A stretch of 64,000 bases of DNA from Streptomyces sp. 7-21. Its GTDB lineage: Bacteria > Actinomycetota > Actinomycetes > Streptomycetales > Streptomycetaceae. Shown here in pieces: positions 32,858 to 41,709 of the stretch. The position numbers were made by a program, and so were the translations under genes. The stretch spans positions 62,001 through 126,000 of the forward strand of contig NZ_JAERRL010000005.1 in the NCBI RefSeq assembly GCF_016741785.1. The letters are read 5' to 3'. Positions within the stretch are counted from its first letter, which is position 1. Every line of letters starts with the position of its first letter. The notes under the pieces are model-generated. The model did no database searches and was not told where the DNA came from. It saw nothing but the letters and a program-made list of their open reading frames with translations.

Positions 32858-33641
32858 ATGGCCGCAGTCAATTTCGCGCTGGGCACGAGGTACTCCGGGA
32901 CAGGGTGGACGAGGCGGACTCCTTCCGCCTGCTGGACCGCTTCACCGAAGCGGGGCACGTTGATCGACACCGCCGACTGCTACACCTTCTGGTCCGACGC
33001 CAGCGGGCACGGCGGGCAGAGCGAAACCGTCATCGGGCGGTGGCTGAAGCGGCGTCCCGGCGTGCGCGACCGGGTGGTGCTCAGCACCAAGGCAGGGCTG
33101 GAGCCGGGGACACCGGGGAGTGGCCCGGCAACCGGCTGGGCCTGTCGGCCCCCGCGGTCAGGGCCGCCGCGCGCGGCAGTCTGCGGCGGCTGGGCACCGA
33201 CCGGACCGACGTGTACGGGGCGCACGGGGAGGACCGCCGCGTTCCCCTGGAGGAGACGGTGCGGGCCATCGCCGAGCTGGAGCAGGAGGGCACCGCCGTC
33301 CGGCTCGGCGTCTCCCGCCGTCCGCTGTGGCGGGTGGAGCGCGCCCGCCAGCCGTGGGTGTACACGCCGCTGCTGAGCGGCGCCTGCACCCGCGCCGGCC
33401 GAAGGCCGCCGGAGGCGTACGAGCACCGGGGGAACGAGCGGCGGCTGGCCGCGCTCGGCAAGGTCGCGGCCGAGCTGGGGCCACCCGCAACCAAATCGTG
33501 CTGGCCTGGCTGACCGGCGGCGACCCCTCCCTCACCCCGATCGTGGGGGTCAGCCGTCCCGAGCAGCTGGACGAGGCGGTGGCGGGCGTCGCGCTTGAGC
33601 TGCGCGCCGAGCACCGCGCGCTGCTGGACGGGGCCGCGTGA
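32858..33641 (+). pseudogene. aldo/keto reductase, at least three frame changes
   Basis: Conserved segments of an NADPH aldo/keto reductase are spread over different frames. The start is MAAVNFALGT (ATG 32858 behind AAGGGAG); then RVDEADSFRLLDRFTEAG in a second frame; LIDTADCYTFWSDASGHGGQSETVIGRWLK back in the first, containing the DTADCY nicotinamide motif; GLSAPAVRAAARGSLRRLGTDRTDVYGAH in the second; and NQIVLAWLTGGDPSLTPIVGVSRPEQL with the cofactor-binding end in a third. No single frame gives the whole enzyme, so it cannot be functional. A sequencing error would have to recur several times to explain this. Confidence 0.85.
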
Positions 33642-33699
33642 ACCGCGCCCGCCCCGGCGGCCCGCACGGCCGCCGGGGCGGGACGGTGCCGGGCCGCTC

Positions 33700-34263
33700 T
33701 CAGGAGCGGCCGAGCGCGTCGCGGACGCGGTCGGCGACCGCCGCGAACGGGCCGGCCGCCAGGTTCGCCGCCCTGCTCTCCATGCCGGGGTGCGGGTGGG
33801 TCGGCGCCGCCGCTTCGGCCGCCCGGACCGCCTTGGCCATCCGGGCCAGCCGGGCCGGGTCGGTGTGCTCGTTCAGCTGGGGGAACTCGTACTGTTCCTC
33901 GGCCTCGGCGTGCGCGAGCACGGCCTGGCGCAGCGACCGCAGCTTCGGCATGAAGTCCGGGTCATCAGGGTCCATGCGGTCCAGGTCGCGCAGCAGCTCC
34001 TTCGCCTCCCGCTCCTCGCGCAGCCGGTCGCCGACGACCTGTTCGCCGCCCTCGAACGCCTTGCGCGCCGCCGGGTGGACGACCTCCTCCTCGGCGGTCT
34101 CGTGCACCGCGAGCAGCCGCACCAGGTCGCGGAAGGCGCCGCGGCGCTCGTCGCCGGTGCCGGACTCCACCCGCGCGAACAGACTCTTGATCTGCTGGTG
34201 CTGCTGCTTGAGAAGCACCACTACGTCGTCGGTGTCCATCGCTCCGCCGTGTGTCTGCGCCAT
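33700..34263 (-). CDS. hemerythrin (HHE) domain protein
   Basis: A 187-residue protein. VVVLLKQQHQQIKSLFARV supplies the first His, LVRLLAVHETAEEEVVHPAAR the His-Glu-His set of helix 2, and VLAHAEAEEQYEFPQL the helix 4 ligands, so a di-iron site of the HHE type is plausible. The last 60 residues (THPHPGMESRAANLAAGPFAAVADRVRDALGRS) form a basic amphipathic tail. Relatives are thought to sense oxygen or nitric oxide, or to protect iron-sulfur clusters. AAGGAGG stands before the ATG. It lies downstream of the sigma factor gene on the same strand. Confidence 0.83.
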   Translation of the reverse strand: MAQTHGGAMDTDDVVVLLKQQHQQIKSLFARVESGTGDERRGAFRDLVRLLAVHETAEEEVVHPAARKAFEGGEQVVGDRLREEREAKELLRDLDRMDPDDPDFMPKLRSLRQAVLAHAEAEEQYEFPQLNEHTDPARLARMAKAVRAAEAAAPTHPHPGMESRAANLAAGPFAAVADRVRDALGRS

Positions 34264-34429
34264 CGCAGCCTCCTTACGATCGGTGGCTCCCCGGAGTACC
34301 CAGGGCCGGGAAGAACAGTGCTGCGCCGGGCCCCGCGAATGCGGTGATGACGCCGGGCGTGCCGAGGCCCGGCCCCGGACGGACCGCACGGGGTGTGGGC
34401 CAGGGCGGTGAACGGCGGGCGCGGTGCGG

Positions 34430-36073
34430 TCAGCGGGCGGTGCCCGGGACGGTGTCGTCGCTGCCGTCCCCGCCGGCTTCCTCATCGGCGTCCTCGTCGC
34501 CGTCTTCGCCGGGGTTTCCGGCGTGGTCGCCGCTGTCCTCGCCGTCCTGGTGCTTTCCGTCTTCTCCGTCTTCCCCGTCTTCTCCGTCGTCGCGGTCGTC
34601 GCTGTCGCCGCGGTCGCGGCCGGGCACGCCGTCCGGCGGACCGGTCCGCGCCGGGGCGCCGGATGCCGGGGGAGTCTCCCCGGCGGTGCCGCTGGTCGCG
34701 TTCCCGTTCCGGCCGGTGCTTCCGGCGTTGCCGCTGGCGGACCGGTCCGCGCCGGCGGGTGAGCCGGCTGAAGCGCCGGACGACGGCCGGCCGGTACCGG
34801 CCGGGGTGTCGTCGCTGCCGCATTCCGTGTCGCAGGATGGCTCCGCCGGGGCGGAGGGCCCGCTGGACGGCTCGCGTTCGCCGGCCCCGTTGTCGCGGTC
34901 GCCGTCGTCTGGGCCGTCGTCTTCGCTGCCGGCGCCGTCACCGGTGCCGTCCACCCGGCGGGCCTGCTGGCTGCCGCCGTCCGCGGCGCCGCTCAGGTCC
35001 GGGTTCCCCCACAGCGGCGGCAGGGCCTCCTGCCCGGCGCGCGGCTGGGGCACGTGCGCCGGCGGCGCGTCGGCGACCAGGCCGCCCGCCGCGACGGCCA
35101 GCGTGAGCGAGACGGCCACCTTGCCCAGCGCGCCCGCGGACCCGGCCACACCGGCGGACCCGGCGACGCCGGTCGCGGTCGCCGCTGCGGTGGCCGACGC
35201 GGTGGCCGACGCGGTCGCCGTCCCCGCCGCCGCGCTGAGCAGCTCGGCCGCCGCGGGCGTCCCCAGCAGCGCCGCCGGCAGCAGCCCGCGCAGCGTCGTG
35301 TCCAGCTCGGCCAGTTCGAGCGAGGCGGCGCGGCAGCGGTCGCAGCAGGCGAGGTGCTGCCGCAGCCCGCGGAACGCCCGCCGCCGTCCCTTGCGGGTGA
35401 ACGTGCCCAGCTGGCTGGCGTACTGGCGGCACCCGTCCCGCCCGGCCAGCAGCGATTCGCTGACGTGCGCCTGGAGGTACGCCTCGCGCAGCCCTTCGCG
35501 CGCGCGGAAGGCCAGCACGGAGGTGGCGTTGACCGTCAGCCCGAGCACCGCGGCGACCTGGCGTATCGGCTGCGCCTCGACCGTGGCCAGCCACAGCACG
35601 GTCTGCCACCGCTCGGGCAGGCTGCGGAAGGCGCGGATGACTATCGACCGGTCGGCCTGGCGCATCGCCTGGGTCTCGGTGGCAGGTTCGTACGGCCACA
35701 CCGGCACGCGGTCCGGTTCCGCGACGGGGTGTTCGCGGTGTTCCGCCGCGCCCCGCAGCGCGGCCTCGCGCCGCACCATGGTCAGCAGGTAGGCGCGGAC
35801 CGACGCGCGGGGGCCGCCGCCCTGCCGGACGATCCGCAGGGTCCTGGCGAACACCTCAGCGGTCAGGTCGTCGGCCGTCGCCCGGTCGCGGCAGCACAGC
35901 TGGGCGTGCCGCCATACTGGCTCGGCGTGGCGCAGGTACAGCTCGCCGAAGGCCGATTCGTCGCCCTGGCGCGTGCGTTCCAGCAGCGCCGCGTCGGACG
36001 TCCCGTCCGCCGGCGCTGGCGCGCCTGCCGGGGCGGGGGACGGGGCCGCTCCCTCGTCCGTCAGACCGCCCAC
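34430..36073 (-). CDS. ECF-type sigma factor with C-terminal zinc-finger, membrane segment and acidic tail
   Basis: About 547 residues in three parts. Residues about 20-180 form sigma regions 2 and 4 (DESAFGELYLRHAEPVWRHAQLCCRDRATADDLTAEVFARTL, then RSLPERWQTVLWLATVEAQPIRQVAAVLGLTVNATSVLAFRAREGLREAY). A zinc-finger anti-sigma-like helix follows (LRQHLACCDRCRAASLELAEL, an HxxCCxxC pattern), then an Ala/Thr-rich stretch with one hydrophobic segment (VAVSLTLAVAAGGLVA) and 180 residues of Gly/Ser/Asp/Glu-rich tail. Start uncertain: GTG at 36073, or GTG at 36178. The built-in finger and membrane segment suggest self-regulation at the membrane. A tail like this is unusual for a sigma factor. Confidence 0.75.
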   Translation of the reverse strand: MGGLTDEGAAPSPAPAGAPAPADGTSDAALLERTRQGDESAFGELYLRHAEPVWRHAQLCCRDRATADDLTAEVFARTLRIVRQGGGPRASVRAYLLTMVRREAALRGAAEHREHPVAEPDRVPVWPYEPATETQAMRQADRSIVIRAFRSLPERWQTVLWLATVEAQPIRQVAAVLGLTVNATSVLAFRAREGLREAYLQAHVSESLLAGRDGCRQYASQLGTFTRKGRRRAFRGLRQHLACCDRCRAASLELAELDTTLRGLLPAALLGTPAAAELLSAAAGTATASATASATAAATATGVAGSAGVAGSAGALGKVAVSLTLAVAAGGLVADAPPAHVPQPRAGQEALPPLWGNPDLSGAADGGSQQARRVDGTGDGAGSEDDGPDDGDRDNGAGEREPSSGPSAPAEPSCDTECGSDDTPAGTGRPSSGASAGSPAGADRSASGNAGSTGRNGNATSGTAGETPPASGAPARTGPPDGVPGRDRGDSDDRDDGEDGEDGEDGKHQDGEDSGDHAGNPGEDGDEDADEEAGGDGSDDTVPGTAR

Positions 36074-36239
36074 GCGCGACCAGTCCCGTGCACCGTTGCT
36101 CCCTTGCCCCCGTGGCCGCTGCGCGCCCGGTGAGCACGGTGAGCGGCGCGGCGGTGAGTTGAATACGCAGCGGTTCACGATAGTCAGTACTGGCCGGTTC
36201 GCACCCGGGCGTGCACGCGGCTTCCGGGGGGCGCGGTGC

Positions 36240-36275
36240 GGCCCGCCCGCCCGTGGCGTGCCGGGCGGGCGGGCC
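36240..36275 (-). terminator. 14-bp GC hairpin after the amylase gene
   Basis: GGCCCGCCCGCCCG (36240-36253) pairs with 36262-36275 exactly, 24 bases beyond the minus-strand amylase stop. Confidence 0.75.
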
Positions 36276-36299
36276 GGTGAGGCTGACAGGGCGCGAAGG

Positions 36300-37790
36300 T
36301 CACGTCCCGGCGGTCATCCCGGCGATTCCGGCGGTGGCGTGGAAGGCGAGGGCCGACTTCGCGGGGAGGCTGAGCGTCGCCTGGCCGCCCGTGACCGTGA
36401 TCTCGCTGGCGCAGCCGCTGAGCAGGTCGCAGTAGGTGCCGTCGGGCAGGCCGGTGGAGAAGGAGGCCGTGGCGGCGGCGTCGCTGTTGTTGATCGCCAG
36501 GAAGCCCTCGCCGCGGGCGAACCCGATGACGTTGCTCTGCGGGGACTGGAAGCGGGTGACCTCGGCGTCGCCGACGGCGGCCCGCCACTGGACCATGCCG
36601 GTGATCCGCGGGTCGCGGTCCAGGCAGTACCAGCCGTTGCCGCAGTCGGTGCCGGTCACGTAGCCGCTGGCGTCCGAGGGCGGCCCGTCGTCGTTGCCGC
36701 GGTAGGTGAAGCCGGAGTAGACCGTGACGGGCGCGCCGTGGTCCCAGCCGAGCTGGAAGACGTTGGCCAGCACGGCCGTGTCGCCGTCCCGGTAGCTCAG
36801 GTGGCGGCCGTCCCGCTCGGTGTCGTGGTTGGTGACGAACGACACCGAGTCTTCGGCGGGCAGCAGCCCGTCGCCGAAGCTCTCAAGCTGGGCGATGTCG
36901 CTGCGGAAGGCCGACGTGAGCTGGTCGCCGAAGCCGAAGTCGAGCACCCTGCCGCTGCCGAAGTACTCGTCGGGCGTGGGCGTGGTGCCGGGGAAGACCT
37001 CGAAGAACACGAACGGCGCGGAGCCGTCGGCCGTGGGGTTGAGGCCGCTGACGATGGCGGCGAGGTCCTCGGCCGGGATGTGCTTGGCGGCGTCCACGCG
37101 GAAGCCGGAGACGCCCAGCGCGATCTGGTCGTTGAGGTAGGCGGTGATGCGGTTCCTGACGGTTTCGCTGCCGGTCTTCAGGTCGGGCAGGCCCAGCAGC
37201 TCGCAGTTCTGCACCTCCCATGTGTCGTCGTAGTTGCTGATCTCCCGGTCGCACACGTCCACGTTGTAGTCGGCGCGGGAGTACTCGGCGTGCTCGTACT
37301 TGTCGGTGAGCTGGGTGCCGCCGTAGCCGGTGCCGGTCTGCGCGGCGGTGTGGTTGATGACGACGTCGGTGTAGACCGCCACGCCGGCGTCGGCGCATGC
37401 CTGGGTCATGGCGGCGAAGTCCTCGCGGGTGCCGAAGCGGCTGTTCAGCTCGTAGCTGTAGGGCTGGTAGATGTCCCACCAGGCGCCGTCGGGGTGGGCG
37501 AGTGACTCGGCCGGCGGCGCGACCCAGACGGCGCCGTAGCCGGCCGGGCCGAGCACGTCGGTGCACTCGGCGGCGACCGAGTCCCAGTTCCACGACCAGA
37601 GGTTGGCGATCACGTCGCCGCCGGCCGCGCGGGCGGCGGGCGCGGCGGCGGCACCGCCGGACGGCAGCAGCGCGGCGAGGACCCCGGCGGCGGCGAGCGG
37701 GGCGAGGGCGGACCGGGCGGCCCGCCGCACGGCGCGGCGGGTGCGCGGGGTGCGGTGAGGGTGACTGTGCCTGGGACTGTGCCTGCGCAC
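36300..37790 (-). CDS. secreted alpha-amylase (GH13)
   Basis: A 496-residue exported enzyme that cuts alpha-1,4 bonds in starch. A long signal region (TRRAVRRAARSALAPLAAAGVLAALL, cut near AAAAPAARA) precedes the barrel. GH13 regions are intact: DVVINH (I), GFRVDAAKH (II, nucleophile Asp), FFEVF (III, acid Glu) and FVTNHD (IV, Asp). A C-terminal beta domain ends in LPAKSALAFHA. There is no starch-binding domain, as in short Streptomyces amylases. AAGGAG precedes the GTG at 37790. Paired LacI-type operators upstream point to maltose-type induction. Confidence 0.92.
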   Translation of the reverse strand: MRRHSPRHSHPHRTPRTRRAVRRAARSALAPLAAAGVLAALLPSGGAAAAPAARAAGGDVIANLWSWNWDSVAAECTDVLGPAGYGAVWVAPPAESLAHPDGAWWDIYQPYSYELNSRFGTREDFAAMTQACADAGVAVYTDVVINHTAAQTGTGYGGTQLTDKYEHAEYSRADYNVDVCDREISNYDDTWEVQNCELLGLPDLKTGSETVRNRITAYLNDQIALGVSGFRVDAAKHIPAEDLAAIVSGLNPTADGSAPFVFFEVFPGTTPTPDEYFGSGRVLDFGFGDQLTSAFRSDIAQLESFGDGLLPAEDSVSFVTNHDTERDGRHLSYRDGDTAVLANVFQLGWDHGAPVTVYSGFTYRGNDDGPPSDASGYVTGTDCGNGWYCLDRDPRITGMVQWRAAVGDAEVTRFQSPQSNVIGFARGEGFLAINNSDAAATASFSTGLPDGTYCDLLSGCASEITVTGGQATLSLPAKSALAFHATAGIAGMTAGT

Positions 37791-37847
37791 AACGGCTCCT
37801 TCGGTTGGTCCGAGCGACGGCCACACGCGCCAGCGGCCCGTTCCGTT

Positions 37848-37863
37848 CTGCAAGATGTTGCAG
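37848..37863. promoter_or_regulatory. LacI/MalR-type operator 1 (CTGCAA-N4-TTGCAG)
   Basis: A 16-bp inverted repeat 58 bases upstream of the amylase start. Streptomyces amylase genes carry TTGCAG/CTGCAA elements bound by MalR, so this is the likely maltose-responsive operator. An extra half site, ACTTGCGGG, follows at 37867. Confidence 0.6.
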
Positions 37864-37969
37864 AAACTTGCGGGCATGCTACTGAGGTGTCGCGTGCATG
37901 TAAACGCTCAGGACGCACGCGGTTCCGGTGTCTTACCGGGATCCGCGGCGTCCGTCCCGGGCGGAAGAT

Positions 37970-37985
37970 CCGCAAGAAATTGCGG
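37970..37985. promoter_or_regulatory. LacI/MalR-type operator 2 (CCGCAA-N4-TTGCGG)
   Basis: A second 16-bp inverted repeat of the same design, 122 bases from the first, just past the end of the dimethylargininase gene. Two spaced sites would allow DNA looping. It could also be a weak terminator stem of the neighbouring gene. Confidence 0.45.
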
Positions 37986-38026
37986 CCGGGCCGGTCCGTC
38001 CTCCCGGCTCCGCCCCGCCGGTGCGC

Positions 38027-38833
38027 TCAACGCAGCTCGGCGGTGACGCACTTGACGCTGCCGCCGCCTTTGAGCAGCTCAGTCAGGTCCACCGGCACCG
38101 GCTCGTACCCCCGCTCCCGCAGCCGCGCCGCCAGCCCCTGCGCCGCCTGCGGCAGCACCACGTGGTGCCCGTCCGACACCGCGTTCAGGCCGAGCGCCCG
38201 CGCGTCCGCCTCGTCGGCGAGGACCGCGTCCGGGAACAGCCGCGCCAGCACCGCCTGGCTGCCCGGCGAGAACGCGTCCGGGTAGTACATCACCGCGTCG
38301 TCGCGCGCGTCGTCCAGCACGCACAGCGCCGTGTCCAGGTGGTAGAAGCGCGGATCGACCAGGTCCAGGCCGATGACCGGGCGCCCGAAGAACTCCTGCG
38401 CCTCCGGGTGCGACAGCGGGCTGCTGCGGAAGCCGCGCCCCGCCAGCAGGCAGGAGGCGGTGACCGCGAAGTCGCCCTCGCCCTCGTTGACGTGCTCCGG
38501 CTCCCGGAACTCCCGGCAGCCGTGCGCCAGGTGCCACTCCCGGTGCACCGCCGCCTCGCCGTACCGCTGCGGGTGCGCGAACCGCGCGCCGAGCACCCGC
38601 CCGCCGAGCGCCAGCGCACCGTTGGCGGCAAACACCAGATCGGGAAGCTCCGGCCGGGGCGTCAGCTCGTGCACCGTATGGCCGAGCGCGCGGTACCGCT
38701 CCGCCAGCTGCTCCCACTGCGCCAGCGCGAGGCGCACGTCCACCGGTTTGCCGGGATCCATCCACGGATTGATCGAGTACGTCACCCGGAAATACTCGGG
38801 CGGACACATCAGGTAACGGCGAGGCGCGTACAA
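38027..38833 (-). CDS. dimethylargininase / arginine-deiminase-type amidinotransferase-fold enzyme
   Basis: About 268 residues. PRRYLMCPPEYFRVTYSINPWMDP opens the five-bladed propeller; VNEGEGDF, HLDTALCVLDD and the closing GGSVKC hold the expected acidic, His and nucleophilic Cys residues of the DDAH branch, which hydrolyses methylated arginine or arginine-like compounds to citrulline. The start is not an ATG: TTG at 38833 lies 6 bases behind AAGGAG. An in-frame ATG at 38929 would add 32 residues without similarity. The gene diverges from the prim-pol gene. Confidence 0.85.
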   Translation of the reverse strand: MYAPRRYLMCPPEYFRVTYSINPWMDPGKPVDVRLALAQWEQLAERYRALGHTVHELTPRPELPDLVFAANGALALGGRVLGARFAHPQRYGEAAVHREWHLAHGCREFREPEHVNEGEGDFAVTASCLLAGRGFRSSPLSHPEAQEFFGRPVIGLDLVDPRFYHLDTALCVLDDARDDAVMYYPDAFSPGSQAVLARLFPDAVLADEADARALGLNAVSDGHHVVLPQAAQGLAARLRERGYEPVPVDLTELLKGGGSVKCVTAELR

Positions 38834-39023
38834 CCAGGACTCCTTCGTCGGCGTACGGGAATGAGCGGGCGATTTCCGGCAACCCGCGGGAAATCGCCGT
38901 GCGCCCAGTGTGCCCCGATTACCCATCCGCCGGGACGGCGAGGCAGTATGGCCGGAATAAACGACGGACTCCAGGCGCTGCGCCTGTGGGACGGCGGACG
39001 GAAAGTGAGGCGGTAGATGGCCC

Positions 39024-39746
39024 ATGGCACGTGAGAGCAGACTCCCTCGCTGGCTCCGGCGGAGTGCCAGGAGCGCCGCCGCGTCAGCCGCCGCCGCGCG
39101 CGCCCGTGAGGACATGCTGCTCGCCGCCGCACAGGCGGGCTTCCCGCTCGCCCCCGCCGCGCGGCCCCGCGGCTACGGCTGCTCCTGCGAGCGGATCGGC
39201 TGTCCCACGCCCGCGCGCCACCCCGTCTCCCTGGCATGGCAGACCCAGGCCACCACCGACCCCGAGCAGATCCTGCGCTGGGCCCGGGCCGAGCCGGAGG
39301 CGAACTTCATCACCGCCACCGGCCGCACCCACGACGTGCTGGACGTGCCCGCCAGCGCCGGGTGCGCCGCCCTGGAACGCCTCGCCGCCGAGGGCGTGGC
39401 GACCGGCCCGGTCGCGATGGCCGACCCCGACCGCATCCTGTTCTTCACCACCACCCGCGGCACGCCCGAGGACGAGGACGAGTGGTGGCCGTGCGAGCTC
39501 GACTGCCATCCCGAGACGATGGACGAGCACCCCGGGCTGCGCTGGCACTGCCGCGGCAGCTACGTGCTGCTGCCGCCGTCCCGGGTCACGGCGGGCGGCA
39601 CCATCAGCTGGCTGCGCGGCCCCGAACTGCCGCTGCCCGAGCCGCTGACGCTGCTGGAGGCGCTGACCGACGCCTGCGCTGAGACCGCCGCCGCGGAGGC
39701 CCGCGCCGAGGCGGAGCGGGAGGCGGCGGGCTGGCCCACGCCCTGA
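39024..39746 (+). CDS. bifunctional primase/polymerase (prim-pol) N-domain protein
   Basis: A 240-residue protein. ARPRGYGCSCERIGCPTPARHPVSLAWQTQATTDPEQILRWARAEPEANFITATG is the Cys-rich start of the actinobacterial prim-pol domain (CSCxxxxCPTP, possibly zinc-binding). DVLDVPASAGCAALERL, ADPDRILFFTTTR and LRWHCRGSYVLLPPS follow, as in many single-domain chromosomal copies. The DhD-type catalytic pair is altered here (DVLDV), so polymerase activity is doubtful. These genes are common next to regulators in Streptomyces; function unknown. Confidence 0.75.
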   Translation: MARESRLPRWLRRSARSAAASAAAARAREDMLLAAAQAGFPLAPAARPRGYGCSCERIGCPTPARHPVSLAWQTQATTDPEQILRWARAEPEANFITATGRTHDVLDVPASAGCAALERLAAEGVATGPVAMADPDRILFFTTTRGTPEDEDEWWPCELDCHPETMDEHPGLRWHCRGSYVLLPPSRVTAGGTISWLRGPELPLPEPLTLLEALTDACAETAAAEARAEAEREAAGWPTP

Positions 39747-39799
39747 GCCTTTGCCCGCCGGGCCGCACCCCGCGCCGCCCGCCGCGGTGCGGCCCGGCG

Positions 39800-40822
39800 C
39801 TACTCGCCGCGGGCCTCGATGATGCCCGGGTGGCGCCGCAGGATCTCCACGTCGCCCTCGCCCTCGGCGGGCACCAGCGCCAGCTGCATCGACAGCCACG
39901 TCCGCGTCACCGACGTCCGGGCCTCGCCCTCCATCAGCTGCTCGACCTCTTCGCTCACGGACGGCGTGTGGCCGGGCGCCACCGTCTGCCGGTCGCTGTG
40001 GTGCGAGGTGAAGAACACCAGCGCCGAGCCGTCGGCCGTGCGCATCGCCACCGGCGCGTGCTCCGGCTCGTTGGCCGCCCAGTCGCGGTACTGCCAGTCC
40101 TCCTCCGGGGCGGGCTCGGTCTCCCGCTCCGCGAGCAGCTGGTCCGTGTAGGGGCCGCTGGCGAACGGGCCCTCACCGCTCTGGAGATACCCGTCGCCGT
40201 TGAGCGCGCCGTCCCCGTCCAGCGTGCCCGCGTATGCGGTGCTCAGCTCGGCGGGCGGCACCGCCAGGCCGGCCGCGCCGTCGTCGAGCGGGATGTCGAC
40301 CAGGTAGCCGTTGTCGTCGACCTCAAGCTCGGGCACCTCGTCCGGCGGGAGAATCGCGCGGTAGGCGGCCTTCCAGCGCTCGTCGATGCTGTTGCGCGTG
40401 AAGACCAGCAGCCAGTGCGCGCCGCCGTCGTCGTCGGACAGCGTGACCTCGGCGACGAAGAACTTCGGCCACCCCGCCTGCTCCGGGATGAACACCTCCG
40501 TGCGGGTGAACTCCACGGTGGCTGCTTCGGGGTCGGGGTTGCCGTCCGGGTTGATCCCGTGCAGGGCGGTCAGCGAAGCCTCGGTGATCTCCGCCAGCGG
40601 GCCCGTCATCGTGGGGCCGACCTGCTCGGCGTCGAACGACACCGACACCTCGTTCATGGTGTCCAGGTAGCGCTGGACCGCCCGCTCCGCCCCGGACTGG
40701 GAGGCCGCCGGGACCACGGCGGTCTCCCCGTGCACGGTGATGCAGCCCGACAGGGACGCTGCCATGGCCAGGGCTCCCGCCGCCCCCGCCACGGCCTTCG
40801 CCGCCCGTGCTCGCACCCGCAT
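39800..40822 (-). CDS. secreted lipoprotein, DUF8094-like
   Basis: A 340-residue exported lipoprotein with lipobox LSGC (Cys about 27). Residues 40-330 are a mixed alpha/beta domain: AERAVQRYLDTMNEVSVSFDAEQV, FFVAEVTLSDDDGGAHWLLVFTRNSIDERWKAAYRAIL and WLSMQLALVPAEGEGDVEIL. Actinobacterial lipoproteins of this build are uncharacterised; NTF2-like folds have been suggested for parts of them. GGGAGGG precedes the ATG. It stands opposite the phosphotransferase gene that begins the polysaccharide group. Confidence 0.65.
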   Translation of the reverse strand: MRVRARAAKAVAGAAGALAMAASLSGCITVHGETAVVPAASQSGAERAVQRYLDTMNEVSVSFDAEQVGPTMTGPLAEITEASLTALHGINPDGNPDPEAATVEFTRTEVFIPEQAGWPKFFVAEVTLSDDDGGAHWLLVFTRNSIDERWKAAYRAILPPDEVPELEVDDNGYLVDIPLDDGAAGLAVPPAELSTAYAGTLDGDGALNGDGYLQSGEGPFASGPYTDQLLAERETEPAPEEDWQYRDWAANEPEHAPVAMRTADGSALVFFTSHHSDRQTVAPGHTPSVSEEVEQLMEGEARTSVTRTWLSMQLALVPAEGEGDVEILRRHPGIIEARGE

Positions 40823-40971
40823 CGTGGGCCCTCCCCATGGTGTCGCAGTTTGGTGTCGCAGTCTGCTTGCGCAGTTGGTGCCGCGGTCCGTCTCACGGCA
40901 GGCGGTGCCGCCTTTGGCCCAGGCATCGTATCCGTGTCACGAAACGGGCCGCGCGTGGGATGATGCCCGCC

Positions 40972-41709
40972 ATGACCTTCGGGGCCGCGCTGGCGAGGCT
41001 GCGCGAGGCGCAGAAGACGTCCAAGGGCGTTTCGCTGTACTCACGTTACGTCAACCGGCCACTGGGCCGGGTGCTCGCGGCGGCGGCCTGCCGCGCCGGG
41101 CTCAGCGCCCACCACGTCACCGCCGCCAGCGCGCTGTGCAGCGGCGCCGGCCTGGCCGCCGTCGCCCTGGCCGAGCCGTCCTGGCCGCTGGGCCTGGCGG
41201 TCTACGCGGCGCTCGTCCTCGGCTTCGCCCTGGACTCCGCCGACGGCCAGCTGGCGCGGCTGCGGGGCACGGCCGGGCCGGCGGGGGAGTGGCTGGACCA
41301 CATCGTGGACTGCGCCAAGGTGACCGCGCTCCACGCCGTCGTGCTGATCTCCGCCTACCGCTTCACCGACGCGCCGCGCGGCTGGCTGCTGGTGCCGCTG
41401 CTGTTCCAGCTCGCCGCGCTCGTCATCTTCTGCGGCGGGCTGCTGACCGACCAGCTCAAGCGCGCCGCGTCCCGGGCCGCGCCGCCCGCCGCGCCCGGCC
41501 CGCCGCCCTCCCGGCTGCGCGCCGCCGCGCTGCTGCCCGTGGACTACGGGGTGCTCTGCGCCGTCTTCCTGCTGCTGGGCAGCCCCGCGGCCTTCCGCGC
41601 CGCGTACACGGCGCTGTGCGCGGCCTACGTGCTGTTCTGCGGGGCGTTCCTGGTCAAGTGGTTCCGCGAGCTGTCCGCCGTCAGCGCCTCAAGCGCCGCC
41701 CGCAGCTGA
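40972..41709 (+). CDS. CDP-alcohol phosphatidyltransferase family protein
   Basis: A 245-residue membrane enzyme transferring a phosphoalcohol from a CDP-alcohol. The signature D-x2-D-G-x2-A-R-x8-G-x3-D-x3-D is complete: DSADGQLARLRGTAGPAGEWLDHIVD. About six helices follow, and the cytosolic N terminus is amphipathic (RPLGRVLAAAACRAGLSAHHV). In-frame ATGs at 40960 and 40963 are alternatives; 40972 begins the conserved part. Its last 85 bases overlap the convergent cytidylyltransferase gene. Together they could build a phosphoalcohol-linked lipid or polymer. Confidence 0.82.
   Translation: MTFGAALARLREAQKTSKGVSLYSRYVNRPLGRVLAAAACRAGLSAHHVTAASALCSGAGLAAVALAEPSWPLGLAVYAALVLGFALDSADGQLARLRGTAGPAGEWLDHIVDCAKVTALHAVVLISAYRFTDAPRGWLLVPLLFQLAALVIFCGGLLTDQLKRAASRAAPPAAPGPPPSRLRAAALLPVDYGVLCAVFLLLGSPAAFRAAYTALCAAYVLFCGAFLVKWFRELSAVSASSAARS

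Noticed and set aside
32816..33376. Open frame of 186 codons taken as a short reductase
   Set aside because: It contains only two conserved blocks of the aldo/keto reductase; the remaining blocks lie in other frames.
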